A DNA stretch of 25,143 bases from Ktedonobacter racemifer (GTDB taxonomy: Bacteria; Chloroflexota; DTOL01; JACQYG01), in contig DYIS01000009.1 in assembly GCA_020723545.1 (NCBI GenBank), forward strand, positions 1 through 25,143. The letters are read 5' to 3'. Of the stretch, positions 7,342 to 14,488 are shown piece by piece. Every line of letters starts with the position of its first letter. Within the stretch, counting starts at the first letter, position 1. The translations under genes and the position numbers were made by a program. The notes under the pieces were generated by a model that did not search any database, was not told the origin of the DNA, and worked only from the letters and a program-made list of their open reading frames with translations.

Positions 7342-8878
7342 GGTTTCTCCTCTTCAAGGCCTCCCGGTATTGCTCTAAATACTCGAACTCCTGGGCCTCT
7401 CCCAAGACCCGCATCTGCTCCGCCTCCCAATCCCGGGGCACGTTGCCCAAAAGAGGCAGGTTTTCCCTACGCCTGAACAGGAGATAGATCAAAAAGCCCA
7501 GAAGCAGCCATGAAGGACCCGCGATGCGCCCGATGTCGTGGGTCAGGACCACCATTACCCAGATGACGATGTTTCCAGCCAGCCCCACGAAGGCCATGAA
7601 CGGCAAATCAACGCGCTGCCCCCGTACATTCACATGGATGGTCCCAGGAACCCGGTATGGGCGTGGGGTGTAGGGATCAACGACGCGCAGGCGGATCAGG
7701 GAGATCAAGACCAGGATGTATCCCGTTACCGCGCCAAAGGCGTACATGTTGGCCAGGGTATCATAGGCATTGGGGCTTAGCGAGGCCAGGATCACCTCGA
7801 TCAGTGCCACCCCTGAGAAAACCAGGATCGTCCTGACCGGCGTGCGGAACTTGGGATGCACCGCCTTAAACCACTGGGGCAGGAGCCGGAACTTGCTCAT
7901 AGACCAGGTGATCCGGGAATAGCCCATGACGCCGGTGTTGGCCGAGGCATAGATCAGGGTGGCCGCCAGGATGGCGGTGAAGGGGCCGGCGATGAACCCC
8001 AGGAAAGGGATGTTGTGGGCGAGCACCGCCACCGGGTCGCCCATGTGCTGGGCAAAGGTTTGCCATGGCAGCATGCCCAGGCCCAGGGTGGAAAAGCTAA
8101 GGGCGTAGATCAGGACCGTGAAGATCAAGGCCAGGGAGGTTCGGGGCACTATCGTCGCCGGGCGCACCGTCTCCTCGGCGGCCTGGGAGATCGACTCCAG
8201 GCCGATGTAGGATATGATGGCGATGGAAGCCCCATACATGAAATTGTAGGTGGATGGGAACTCTTGGGTGAACTGTTGCTGGATCAGGTTTGGGTCAAAG
8301 GCGAAAAGAAAACCAAAGAAGACTATCACCGACTCGTTGAACATGTCCACCGCGCAGGTGATGGTATTCAGCCGGGAGGATTCCCTGATGCCCTTGATGT
8401 TGAGCCCGATCAGGAACAGGATCAAGATCACCGCCTCAATGGCCAGCCAGAGTTGGACCTGCCCGAAGATCGGCACCTCCACACGGCCGTTCAAAGCGGG
8501 GAAGAAGAAGTTGACATAGCCGGCCGAGGCCAACGAAAACAGGGAGACGTCAATGGTGAAGTCCAATAAGAGCGCCCAGCCAGCGGTGAAGCCGAGGATA
8601 TCTCCCAGGCCCCGCAGCACGTAATATTGGCCGCCGCCGGCCACGGGGTAGGTGGAGGCCAGCTCGGTGTAGGCCAGTCCGATGAAGAGGTAAACGAACC
8701 CGGTCACCGCAAAGGCCAAAGGCGTGGCCCCCTGGGCTGCGGCCATCACCAGCCCCAGGGCCACGTAGACATCGGCGCCCACGTCGGCATAGCCCCAGGT
8801 GAAAGACCCCCAGATGCCCACCGCCCGGCGCAGGCCGTGGGCCGGCTCAGGGGAAATGGCCGTTTCTTTCTTCACCAC
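7334..8878 (-). CDS. APC-family amino acid/cation permease
   Basis: This 514-aa integral membrane protein is of the APC superfamily, with about 12 predicted helices. The first helix carries the APC signature (GIWGSFTWGYADVGADVYVALGL) and the segment PVAGGGQYYVLRGLGDILGF follows helix 2. FGAVTGYILVLISLIRLRVVDPYTPRPYRVPG is the typical late region. A charged cytoplasmic tail of about 55 residues ends the protein. Members carry amino acids, polyamines or, in the KimA branch, K+; the substrate cannot be read from sequence. The start is GTG 8878, supported by GAGG 6 nt before it; the longer open frame runs into a terminator hairpin and is rejected. Downstream, the next four genes form a tight cluster with USP and RCK regulators. 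A promoter, structured leader and terminator lie upstream, suggesting attenuation control. Confidence 0.85.
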   Translation of the reverse strand: MVKKETAISPEPAHGLRRAVGIWGSFTWGYADVGADVYVALGLVMAAAQGATPLAFAVTGFVYLFIGLAYTELASTYPVAGGGQYYVLRGLGDILGFTAGWALLLDFTIDVSLFSLASAGYVNFFFPALNGRVEVPIFGQVQLWLAIEAVILILFLIGLNIKGIRESSRLNTITCAVDMFNESVIVFFGFLFAFDPNLIQQQFTQEFPSTYNFMYGASIAIISYIGLESISQAAEETVRPATIVPRTSLALIFTVLIYALSFSTLGLGMLPWQTFAQHMGDPVAVLAHNIPFLGFIAGPFTAILAATLIYASANTGVMGYSRITWSMSKFRLLPQWFKAVHPKFRTPVRTILVFSGVALIEVILASLSPNAYDTLANMYAFGAVTGYILVLISLIRLRVVDPYTPRPYRVPGTIHVNVRGQRVDLPFMAFVGLAGNIVIWVMVVLTHDIGRIAGPSWLLLGFLIYLLFRRRENLPLLGNVPRDWEAEQMRVLGEAQEFEYLEQYREALKRRNHG

Positions 8879-8906
8879 GCTGATCCTCACAGTTAGAAGA
8901 TGGCAC

Positions 8907-8959
8907 AAAAAATAGAGTCCGCGGAGCACCCGGAGCCGGCGCTACCGCCGGCCGGACTC
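8907..8959 (-). terminator. leader terminator just before the APC permease start
   Basis: Outer 7-bp arms (8915-8921 and 8953-8959, GAGTCCG/CGGACTC) enclose an inner 7-bp hairpin (8935-8941/8946-8952, loop CTAC). On the minus strand they are followed by TATTTTTT. The U-run ends about 28 nt before the GTG start, which leaves no room for a separate promoter, so permease mRNA must pass through it. Confidence 0.75.
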
Positions 8960-9059
8960 CTACGCACCCTACCAGGTACCAGGGCTTTCTGGCAATGCCA
9001 CCAACAATGCCAGGTCGCCCTGCGCTTGATTAGTCTCAGATCAAAGCGGCTGCGACACG
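8960..9059 (-). ncRNA. structured 5' leader of the APC permease gene (candidate attenuator or riboswitch)
   Basis: Between the likely transcription start near 9059 and the terminator lie three consecutive hairpins. Hairpin 1 (9014-9056) has GTCGC/GCGAC outer arms and a CGCTTTGAT/ATCAAGCG inner stem with one bulged base. Hairpin 2 (8989-9013) has CTGGCA/TGCCAG arms. Hairpin 3 (8967-8984) has CCCT/AGGG arms around GGTACC. I compared it by eye with T-box, c-di-AMP (ydaO), lysine, SAM and guanidine leaders and found no convincing match. An AGGGTG string before the terminator is only faintly T-box-like. Confidence 0.5.
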
Positions 9060-9065
9060 GGGCGC

Positions 9066-9094
9066 ATTCTACTCTTTGCCACGCCAAAAGTCAA
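9066..9094 (-). promoter_or_regulatory. sigma70-type promoter for the APC permease cluster
   Basis: On the minus strand, -35 TTGACT (9089-9094) and -10 TAGAAT (9066-9071) are separated by 17 bp. Each box differs from consensus at one position. Predicted start is near 9059. Confidence 0.7.
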
Positions 9095-9160
9095 TAGCCA
9101 GTAGCCAACGTCAGATGGCAGGTAGCTGCTATCGGCTATCTGCCATCTGCTAATCGGCCT
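9093..9160. repeat. heptanucleotide repeat forming a 15-bp hairpin
   Basis: The stretch is built of degenerate 7-nt units (GCTATCG, GCTATCT, GCCATCT, GCTAATC). It contains perfect 10-bp arms, CAGATGGCAG (9112-9121) and CTGCCATCTG (9140-9149), extended by five more pairs including one G-T. It lies in the 3' region of the NRAMP gene and overlaps the -35 box of the next promoter. No U-run follows. Confidence 0.55.
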
Positions 9161-9175
9161 GCGACACAGGGCTGG

Positions 9176-10426
9176 CTATCGCAAGAGGCCGGGGAAGGCC
9201 GATGAGACCATCAGGATCACCGTCAGTATTATTATGGCAAGCGTGGTGGCCCAGGCGATGAGGTTGTAGACCGGGCCATTCACATAGTTGCCCATGATCC
9301 GGTGGTTGTTGACCAAGAGCAACATAAAGATGAGTACTACTGGTAACAGGAGACCGTTGATGCTCTGGGAGACAAGCATCACTCTGATCAGGGAGAGATC
9401 GGGCACCAGGACCAATCCAGCGCCGGTGACGATCAACGCCGTGTACAGAACGTAGAAGGCCGGTGCCTGGTCCAAGCTCTTGCCAACGCCGCTCTCCCAG
9501 CCAAAGGCCTCGCAGATGGCATAGGACGTAGAAAGGGGCACTATGCTGGCTGCCAGCATAGAGGCGCCGAAGAGGCCCGCGGCGAAGAGCTGCTGGCTAT
9601 AAGCCCCCGCCAGGGGCTCCAGGGCCCGGGCCGCGTCCTGGGCAGTCTCGATGGCGATGCTGGCCTTATGCAAAGTAGCAGCGGTGGTGATGATGATGAA
9701 AAAGGAAACGAAATCGGTGACGAAGGCACCGACAAGGACGTCCAGGCGCTCGTACCTGTACTCGGAGGTTGTTATGCCTTTGTCGACCACCGAGGACTGA
9801 AGGTAAAACTGCATCCAGGGGGTGATCGTGGTGCCGATGGTGGCAATGAAGAGCAAGACGAAATTGGCCTCCAGGCGGAAGGATGGGACCACCAGGCTCC
9901 GAAGGGCCAGGCCCCAATCCTGAGGGGTCACCAGCCCGGCCAGCACATAGGCGCCCTGGAAAAGGGCAAACAAAAGGAAGATCCTTTCCGCGAAGCGGTA
10001 AGAGCCCCTCACCACTAGGCCCCATACCATCAGAGCGGCCAGAGGCACGGAGATGTAGCGGCTGACCCCAAATATCTCCAGCCCCGCGGCGATGCCGGCG
10101 AACTCGGCCACGGTGGTGGCGAAGTTGGCCAACAAGAGCACCAGCATGGCGAACGTGGTCCAGCGGACCCCGAAGTTCTCGCGGATCAGGTCGGAAAGGC
10201 CCTTCCCGGTCACCGCCCCCATCCGGGCGCACATCTCCTGGACGACGCCCAGGCTGAAGGTGATCAGGAAGAGCATCCACAGCATCTCGTAGCCGTAGCT
10301 GGCCCCCACCACAGAGTAGGTGGCGATGCCGCCGGCGTCGTTGTCGGCCGTCGCCGTGATGATCCCCGGGCCCATGATGCTCAGGTAGAGAAGTACCACC
10401 TTGCGGTTGATCCTGGGGAAACGCAT
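9176..10426 (-). CDS. NRAMP-family divalent metal transporter with non-canonical metal-site motifs
   Basis: This 416-aa membrane protein has about 11 helices of the NRAMP (SLC11) fold. Helix 1 reads GPGIITATADNDAGGIATYS. It aligns with the classical GPGFxxxxxxxDPGN, so Asp30 is kept while Pro becomes Ala31 and Asn becomes Gly33. The helix 6 motif, classically MPH, reads TPWMQ at 202-206, so the metal-binding Met is Thr and His is Trp. Loss of that Met is a hallmark of NRAMP-related Mg2+ transporters (NRMT) as opposed to Mn2+/Fe2+ carriers; the exact residue match here is from memory. Its gene begins 13 nt after mgtE, in the same operon, which supports Mg2+. ATG 10426 has GGGGG upstream. Mn2+ or Fe2+ transport remains possible. 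Confidence 0.85.
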   Translation of the reverse strand: MRFPRINRKVVLLYLSIMGPGIITATADNDAGGIATYSVVGASYGYEMLWMLFLITFSLGVVQEMCARMGAVTGKGLSDLIRENFGVRWTTFAMLVLLLANFATTVAEFAGIAAGLEIFGVSRYISVPLAALMVWGLVVRGSYRFAERIFLLFALFQGAYVLAGLVTPQDWGLALRSLVVPSFRLEANFVLLFIATIGTTITPWMQFYLQSSVVDKGITTSEYRYERLDVLVGAFVTDFVSFFIIITTAATLHKASIAIETAQDAARALEPLAGAYSQQLFAAGLFGASMLAASIVPLSTSYAICEAFGWESGVGKSLDQAPAFYVLYTALIVTGAGLVLVPDLSLIRVMLVSQSINGLLLPVVLIFMLLLVNNHRIMGNYVNGPVYNLIAWATTLAIIILTVILMVSSAFPGLLR

Positions 10427-10439
10427 GCTTTGCCCCCTG

Positions 10440-12227
10440 TCAGACGGTAGCGTACGAGAGCAGGCGGCTGGCCAAACTCAGGTAGATCACCACGCTGATC
10501 ACCCCAATGATGGGATCCACCACCGGGCCGGCAGCCAGGGTGGGATCCAGGTGACCGGCCTTGAGCATCAGCGGGAGGACAGCCCCGATGAACGTCGCCG
10601 ATACCAGCGTCACCGCCAGGCTGGCACCCACCACCAGGCCCAATTCAATCGTACTCAGCCAGAGATAGGCCACCAGGGCCACCGCCAGGCCGGCCACCAC
10701 TCCGGCGATGCTGCCTATCCCAAGCTCCTTCCAGAATATCTCCACCGGACTGGCCGCACCGGTGGAGGCGCCCCGGCTGACCACCGCCAGGGACTGGCCG
10801 CCCACGCTGGCCCCCACCGCCAGCAGCAGGGGTATGAAATAGGCCAGGGCCAGGACTGACTGGATGGATTGAGAGTAATTGCGCATCACCAACGCGGTGA
10901 TGATGCCGCCCACCAGCGTGGCCGACAGCCAGGCAAAGCGCCCCAGGGCCGCGTGCCAGAAAGAACCGGCCTGTCGGACATCTTGCACGGTGGTGCCGGC
11001 CATTTGAGAGATATCCTCGTTGGCCTCCTCGTGCACCACCTCCAGCACGTCGTCCACGGTAACTACGCCCCGCAAACGGTCTTGTTCGTCCACCACCGGC
11101 ACCGCCAGGAGGCTGTACTTGGCCATGACCCGGGCCACCTCCTCCTGGTCAGTGTCCAGGTTGACCTTGATCACGTTCCGATCCATGATGTCCCGGAGCA
11201 GCTTCTTGGGCGACGCCGTGACCAGGCGGCGCATTGAGACCACCCCCACCAGGTGATCCTCTCTATCGGTGACGAAGAGGTAGTAGGTGGTCTCCTCCTC
11301 CGGAGCTCCCAGGCGCAGTTGTTCTATCGCCTGTTCCGCAGTAAGGTCTTCCCTAAGCACGAGCACGTCGGTGCTCATGCGCCCGCCAGCGGTGCGCTCG
11401 CCGTACTGCAAGAGATCCTTCACCTCCTGTGCCGGCTCCTCCTCCATCAACGACAGTATCTCCTGGGCCTTCTCCTGCGAGAGATCGCCGATGATATCTG
11501 CCGCCTGGTCCACCGGCATGGCCTCCAAAAGGTCCGAGGCCCGGGCGCTGTCCAATTCCTCCACCAGGTCGGCCTGATAAGGCGCCTCCACTTCCTGGAG
11601 GGCATCGGCGGCGGTCTCTACGTCCAGGCTTTCCAGGAGGGCGGTGCCTGCCTCAGGCTTCATTTGTTCAATAAGGTCGGCCAGATCGGCTGGGTGCAAC
11701 TCGCGTAGCTTGGAGTGGGGGACCGTGAGCTTGACGCTGGGAGCCTCAGCTTCCAGGGGCTCCACATAGTTCCACGTCACCAGCCGCTCGGGGACCTTAA
11801 AGGGGACCAGCCGCCGCAGAAAGGCCTGGAAGCTGATGTCCGCCCCCAGGAGCCGGGCCACCCCCTTCACCTGAGCCAGCTTGAGGTCGTTAACCTTGAC
11901 GATCCGGCGCCCCTGGGTGTCTACGATCTGCTTGTCCAGGACGTCCCGGGACAGGAAAAGCTCGCCGTTGCGTGGCAAGTAAGGCTTGATGCTCTCCTTG
12001 GGCACGTTTAACGAGAGGCGAGGCTCCTCCAGGCCCACCACGTAACGCCAGGGCACAAGAAGGGTTTCCCTGGCAGAAAGACGAGCAGGGGCAGGCACAG
12101 CCACGGCCAGGGCCACCACGGTGGGGAAGAGCTCCCCATGGGACACCACCAGGTCGCTGAGGCTTCCGATCTTGCGTCCCTGGCAATCGTAGACCGCTTC
12201 GTTGAGCAGGTCGCTGAGGAAGACCAT
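10440..12227 (-). CDS. mgtE: MgtE-family Mg2+ transporter with N-terminal PRC-barrel domains
   Basis: This protein of about 595 aa combines several domains. Two PRC-barrel-like domains lie at residues about 3-75 (AVYDCQGRKIGSLSDLVV) and 85-155 (QIVDTQGRRIVKVNDLKL). The MgtE N helical domain (about 165-290) carries ELHPADLADLIEQM and PVDQAADIIGDLSQEKA. A CBS pair (about 295-415) and a five-helix membrane domain (about 435-595) follow. MgtE is a Mg2+ channel gated closed by Mg2+ bound between the N and CBS domains. In the last helix the usual xxDV motif aligns with VDPIIGVISVVIY, where the expected Asp appears as Gly and an Asp lies four residues earlier; this alignment is by eye. ATG 12227 follows GGGGGTGG; GTG 12236 is an alternative. 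A consensus promoter and a long leader precede it, and the NRAMP-related gene follows. Confidence 0.9.
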   Translation of the reverse strand: MVFLSDLLNEAVYDCQGRKIGSLSDLVVSHGELFPTVVALAVAVPAPARLSARETLLVPWRYVVGLEEPRLSLNVPKESIKPYLPRNGELFLSRDVLDKQIVDTQGRRIVKVNDLKLAQVKGVARLLGADISFQAFLRRLVPFKVPERLVTWNYVEPLEAEAPSVKLTVPHSKLRELHPADLADLIEQMKPEAGTALLESLDVETAADALQEVEAPYQADLVEELDSARASDLLEAMPVDQAADIIGDLSQEKAQEILSLMEEEPAQEVKDLLQYGERTAGGRMSTDVLVLREDLTAEQAIEQLRLGAPEEETTYYLFVTDREDHLVGVVSMRRLVTASPKKLLRDIMDRNVIKVNLDTDQEEVARVMAKYSLLAVPVVDEQDRLRGVVTVDDVLEVVHEEANEDISQMAGTTVQDVRQAGSFWHAALGRFAWLSATLVGGIITALVMRNYSQSIQSVLALAYFIPLLLAVGASVGGQSLAVVSRGASTGAASPVEIFWKELGIGSIAGVVAGLAVALVAYLWLSTIELGLVVGASLAVTLVSATFIGAVLPLMLKAGHLDPTLAAGPVVDPIIGVISVVIYLSLASRLLSYATV

Positions 12228-12581
12228 CCAAACCACCCCCCGTCTGTAGAGTAGAACAGGCAGCGTGCGGAGGCGCCTGCGCCGAGCGTGATTTGGACAT
12301 CCAGATGCCGATCAGGGAATTGCAGAAGACAAACGAGAAGAGGCAGGTACGGAGGGGAACACGGTGGAGCGAGACGGGACATCACCTCCTGCAGAAGCTA
12401 ATCAATCGCACCCCTCCCTAACGCACCACTCTATAGCTTTTCTGCCCATGTCTACGCTTGTCCTCTGGTCTCCCGCCACACCCTTGTGCCACCACGCCGG
12501 GCCGGCGTCGGTACGGGAACTGTGACTGGGACCGGAGTCCACGATCACTCACCTCCCAAAAGGCCTTGTTTTTGGCCATGC
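12228..12581 (-). promoter_or_regulatory. long 5' leader of mgtE
   Basis: About 350 nt separate the predicted transcription start from mgtE and hold no convincing gene. Seen are a hairpin ACGCCG/CGGCGT near 12495-12510, GGCGC/GCGCC around 12271-12282, and AGGAGGTGAT (12381-12390), a 10-nt perfect complement of the usual 16S 3' end with only an ill-spaced ATG after it. The context suggests Mg2+ sensing, but I could not match the M-box (ykoK) core. Confidence 0.5.
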
Positions 12582-12587
12582 CGAGAT

Positions 12588-12616
12588 ATATTAGCCTTCG
12601 AATTGCCATTTGTCAA
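12588..12616 (-). promoter_or_regulatory. consensus sigma70-type promoter for mgtE
   Basis: On the minus strand, -35 TTGACA (12611-12616, perfect) and -10 TAATAT (12588-12593, one mismatch) are separated by exactly 17 bp. Predicted start is near 12581. Confidence 0.8.
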
Positions 12617-12625
12617 TACTTTTTT

Positions 12626-12643
12626 CTGGCCAATATTGCCCAG
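12626..12643. promoter_or_regulatory. operator-like inverted repeat upstream of the mgtE promoter
   Basis: CTGGCCAATATTGCCCAG is an 18-bp inverted repeat with one mismatched pair, centred on CAATATTG. It sits 9 bp upstream of the -35 box, a position suited to an activator or repressor. The regulator is unknown. Confidence 0.45.
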
Positions 12644-12664
12644 TTTCGCGGGAAGCCCAGAGCC

Positions 12665-13570
12665 TCATTCGCTCCCGCTGGGCTCTGCCTGGGGTTCTTC
12701 TGATATCACGCCGTCCAGCGCCAGTACTTTCTTCAGCGCCGTGATTGCCACCTCGATCTGCGAGCGGTCCGGCTCCCGGGTGGTCAGGCTCTGCAGGGAC
12801 AGGCCCGGCGCCATGGCCGCCCTCACCCACCACAGACGGAAATTGTTCGCCGCCAGTTTTATGAACTCATACGAGATGGCGGCCACTACCGGCACCAGGG
12901 CAATCCGGGAGAGCACGCGCCAGAACATGGGCGGACGGCCCAGGAGGGCGAACACCAGGATACAGGCCACCAGGACCACCAACAAGAAACTCGTGCCGCA
13001 TCGAGGGTGGGCAGTGCTGTACCGCTCTACAGCCTGGGCCTCCAGCGGTTCACCCGCCTCGTAGGCGTTGATGGCCTTGTGCTCGGCGCCGTGGTAGGCG
13101 AACACCCGCCGGATGTCTGGCAGCAGGCCGATAAGGGCGATGTATCCCACGAAAAAAGCAATGCGAACCGCACCCTCCACCACATTGCTGACGAGTGAGG
13201 ACGCGATGTAGCGGTCAGCGAAGCTAATCAATAGGAGAGGCGTCACGAAGAATACACCCACGGCCAGGGCCAATGCGAAGAAGAGCGTCCCCCATATCAT
13301 CGGGCCTGAGAGTTGCACGTCTTCCTCTTCCAGGGCCACCGCGGCGGAGTACATTATCGTCCTGATCCCCAGGACCAGCGTATCCCAGAGCAGCACCAGG
13401 CCCCGGGCGAAAGGCAGCTTCCAGAAGGGATGGGTGTAGATGGCAGCGTTGAGCAGCTCGCTGTGGACAATGATCTCCCCGGAGGGCTTGCGCACCGCCA
13501 CGGCCATGTGCTTCTGGCCACGCACCATGACCCCCTCCATGACCGCCTGCCCACCGTAGTGGAAACTCAT
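12665..13570 (-). CDS. DUF1385 membrane protein (YqhQ-like)
   Basis: This 301-aa protein matches the DUF1385/COG3872 family. It opens with the signature FHYGGQAVMEGVMVRG. Several hydrophobic segments follow (about 95-125, 130-155, 205-225, 230-255). The conserved motifs YHGAEHKAINAYEAG and HPRCGTSFLLVV contain His and Cys that look like metal ligands. The biochemical role of the family is not established. ATG 13570 lies 5 nt after the tdk stop, so the two genes are co-transcribed. In many bacteria this gene sits with rpmE, tdk and prfA; prfA is missing here because the mgtE unit follows instead. Confidence 0.85.
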   Translation of the reverse strand: MSFHYGGQAVMEGVMVRGQKHMAVAVRKPSGEIIVHSELLNAAIYTHPFWKLPFARGLVLLWDTLVLGIRTIMYSAAVALEEEDVQLSGPMIWGTLFFALALAVGVFFVTPLLLISFADRYIASSLVSNVVEGAVRIAFFVGYIALIGLLPDIRRVFAYHGAEHKAINAYEAGEPLEAQAVERYSTAHPRCGTSFLLVVLVACILVFALLGRPPMFWRVLSRIALVPVVAAISYEFIKLAANNFRLWWVRAAMAPGLSLQSLTTREPDRSQIEVAITALKKVLALDGVISEEPQAEPSGSE

Positions 13571-13575
13571 GATCC

Positions 13576-14175
13576 CTATCCCTTATCCCCTGCTCCCGGC
13601 CTTCGCGGCACTTCGTGGCAGTGCCGGCAACGGGCCTCGTACATCTCCCTGGCACCCACCGCGATTATGGGATCGTCGTAGGCGGCGGGCCTCCCGTCGA
13701 TGAGGCGCTGGCTGCGGCTGGCCGGCCCGCCGCATAACATGCAGATGGCAGCCAGCTTGTCCACCCGCTCCGCCCGGGCCATCAACGTGGGGACCGGGCC
13801 AAAGGGTTCGCCTCGGAAATCCAGATCCAGCCCAGCCGCGATCACCCGCACGCCTCGATCCGCCAGATCGCAGCACAGCTCCACGATGTCGGCATCGAAG
13901 AACTGCACCTCGTCGATGGCCACCACGTCTACGTCGGACGCCAGGGCCTGGACGAGCTCCCGGGTGTCCCGCACCGACATGGCCTCCGCCGACGCGCCGC
14001 TGTGGGAGGAGATGCCACCAATGGAATAGCGGGTATCGATGGATGGCTTAAAGACCTGCACCCTTTGCCGGGCGATCTGGGCCCGCCGCACCCGGCGGAT
14101 GAGCTCCTCGCTCTTGCCCGAGAACATCCCACCGCAGATCACCTCGATCCACCCGGCTTTTTGCGGTTGGGGCAT
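13576..14175 (-). CDS. tdk: thymidine kinase
   Basis: This 199-aa type II thymidine kinase phosphorylates thymidine with ATP in the pyrimidine salvage pathway. The P-loop is GGMFSGKS (residues 15-22), the Walker B segment is DVVAIDEVQFF, and the lasso loop region holds FRGEPFGPVPTLMARA. Two zinc-binding Cys pairs are visible, CMLC and CRHC near the C-terminus. The length is normal. ATG 14175 has GGAGC 7 nt before it. It follows rpmE, but a good terminator separates them, so its expression depends on readthrough or an unseen promoter. DUF1385 follows at 5 nt. Confidence 0.93.
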   Translation of the reverse strand: MPQPQKAGWIEVICGGMFSGKSEELIRRVRRAQIARQRVQVFKPSIDTRYSIGGISSHSGASAEAMSVRDTRELVQALASDVDVVAIDEVQFFDADIVELCCDLADRGVRVIAAGLDLDFRGEPFGPVPTLMARAERVDKLAAICMLCGGPASRSQRLIDGRPAAYDDPIIAVGAREMYEARCRHCHEVPRRPGAGDKG

Positions 14176-14199
14176 GCGTTGCTCCAGATAACAGCGGTT

Positions 14200-14233
14200 A
14201 AAGAAAAAGGCAAAGTGGGGGAGCCACTCTGCC
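14200..14233 (-). terminator. rho-independent terminator after rpmE
   Basis: Nine-bp arms (14209-14217 and 14225-14233; one G-U pair) with a 7-nt loop are followed on the minus strand by TTTTTCTTT. It ends the ribosomal-protein unit 25 nt before tdk. Confidence 0.85.
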
Positions 14234-14262
14234 TCGGCAACTACCCTGTAAGGGCGGAGCGA

Positions 14263-14484
14263 CTAGGTTTCGGCGGCCGACTTCTGGCTGCGCTCCAGCT
14301 TACGCATGAAGCGCTCCACCTGACCAGCGGTATCAACGATACGCTGCTCACCGGTGAAAAAGGGATGGCATTTGGAGCAAACGTCGGTCTTCAGGATCTT
14401 CTTGGTAGAGCCAGTCTTGAACGTATTGCCGCAAGCGCAGGTAACCAGGGCCTCAAAATACTCCGGATGTATGCCTTTCTTCAT
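14263..14484 (-). CDS. rpmE: 50S ribosomal protein L31, zinc-binding type
   Basis: This 73-aa protein begins MKKGIHPEYFEALVTCACGN, the typical L31 start. It has the zinc ligands CAC at 16-18 and CSKC at 36-39, so it is the Cys-containing (C+) form that is common when zinc is sufficient. Its length is usual. ATG 14484 has GAGG at 14489-14492 as ribosome-binding site, and this site lies in a small hairpin that competes with a larger upstream one. It follows rpmA by 56 nt and is followed by a terminator. Confidence 0.95.
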   Translation of the reverse strand: MKKGIHPEYFEALVTCACGNTFKTGSTKKILKTDVCSKCHPFFTGEQRIVDTAGQVERFMRKLERSQKSAAET

Positions 14485-14488
14485 CTGT

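Noticed and set aside
8879..8929. Longer start of the APC permease at GTG 8929
   Set aside because: It would place the start inside the terminator stem; GTG 8878 has a proper ribosome-binding site and fits the family N-terminus.
8960..9059. T-box or c-di-AMP riboswitch assignment for the permease leader
   Set aside because: Only a weak AGGGTG string recalls a T-box, without the UGGN bulge or stem I motifs; the ydaO core strings are absent.
12008..12385. 125-codon minus-strand frame starting at the strong AGGAGG in the mgtE leader
   Set aside because: The start is too close to the ribosome-binding sequence, the frame overlaps the mgtE start in another phase, and the product looks like a frame shadow. 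Kept only as a regulatory curiosity.
12400..12470. M-box riboswitch in the mgtE leader
   Set aside because: A GGGCAGAAAAGC string is vaguely similar, but the conserved core order could not be found by eye.
12418..12609. 63-codon minus-strand frame over the mgtE promoter
   Set aside because: It begins upstream of the predicted transcription start and spans the -10 box; it has no domain.
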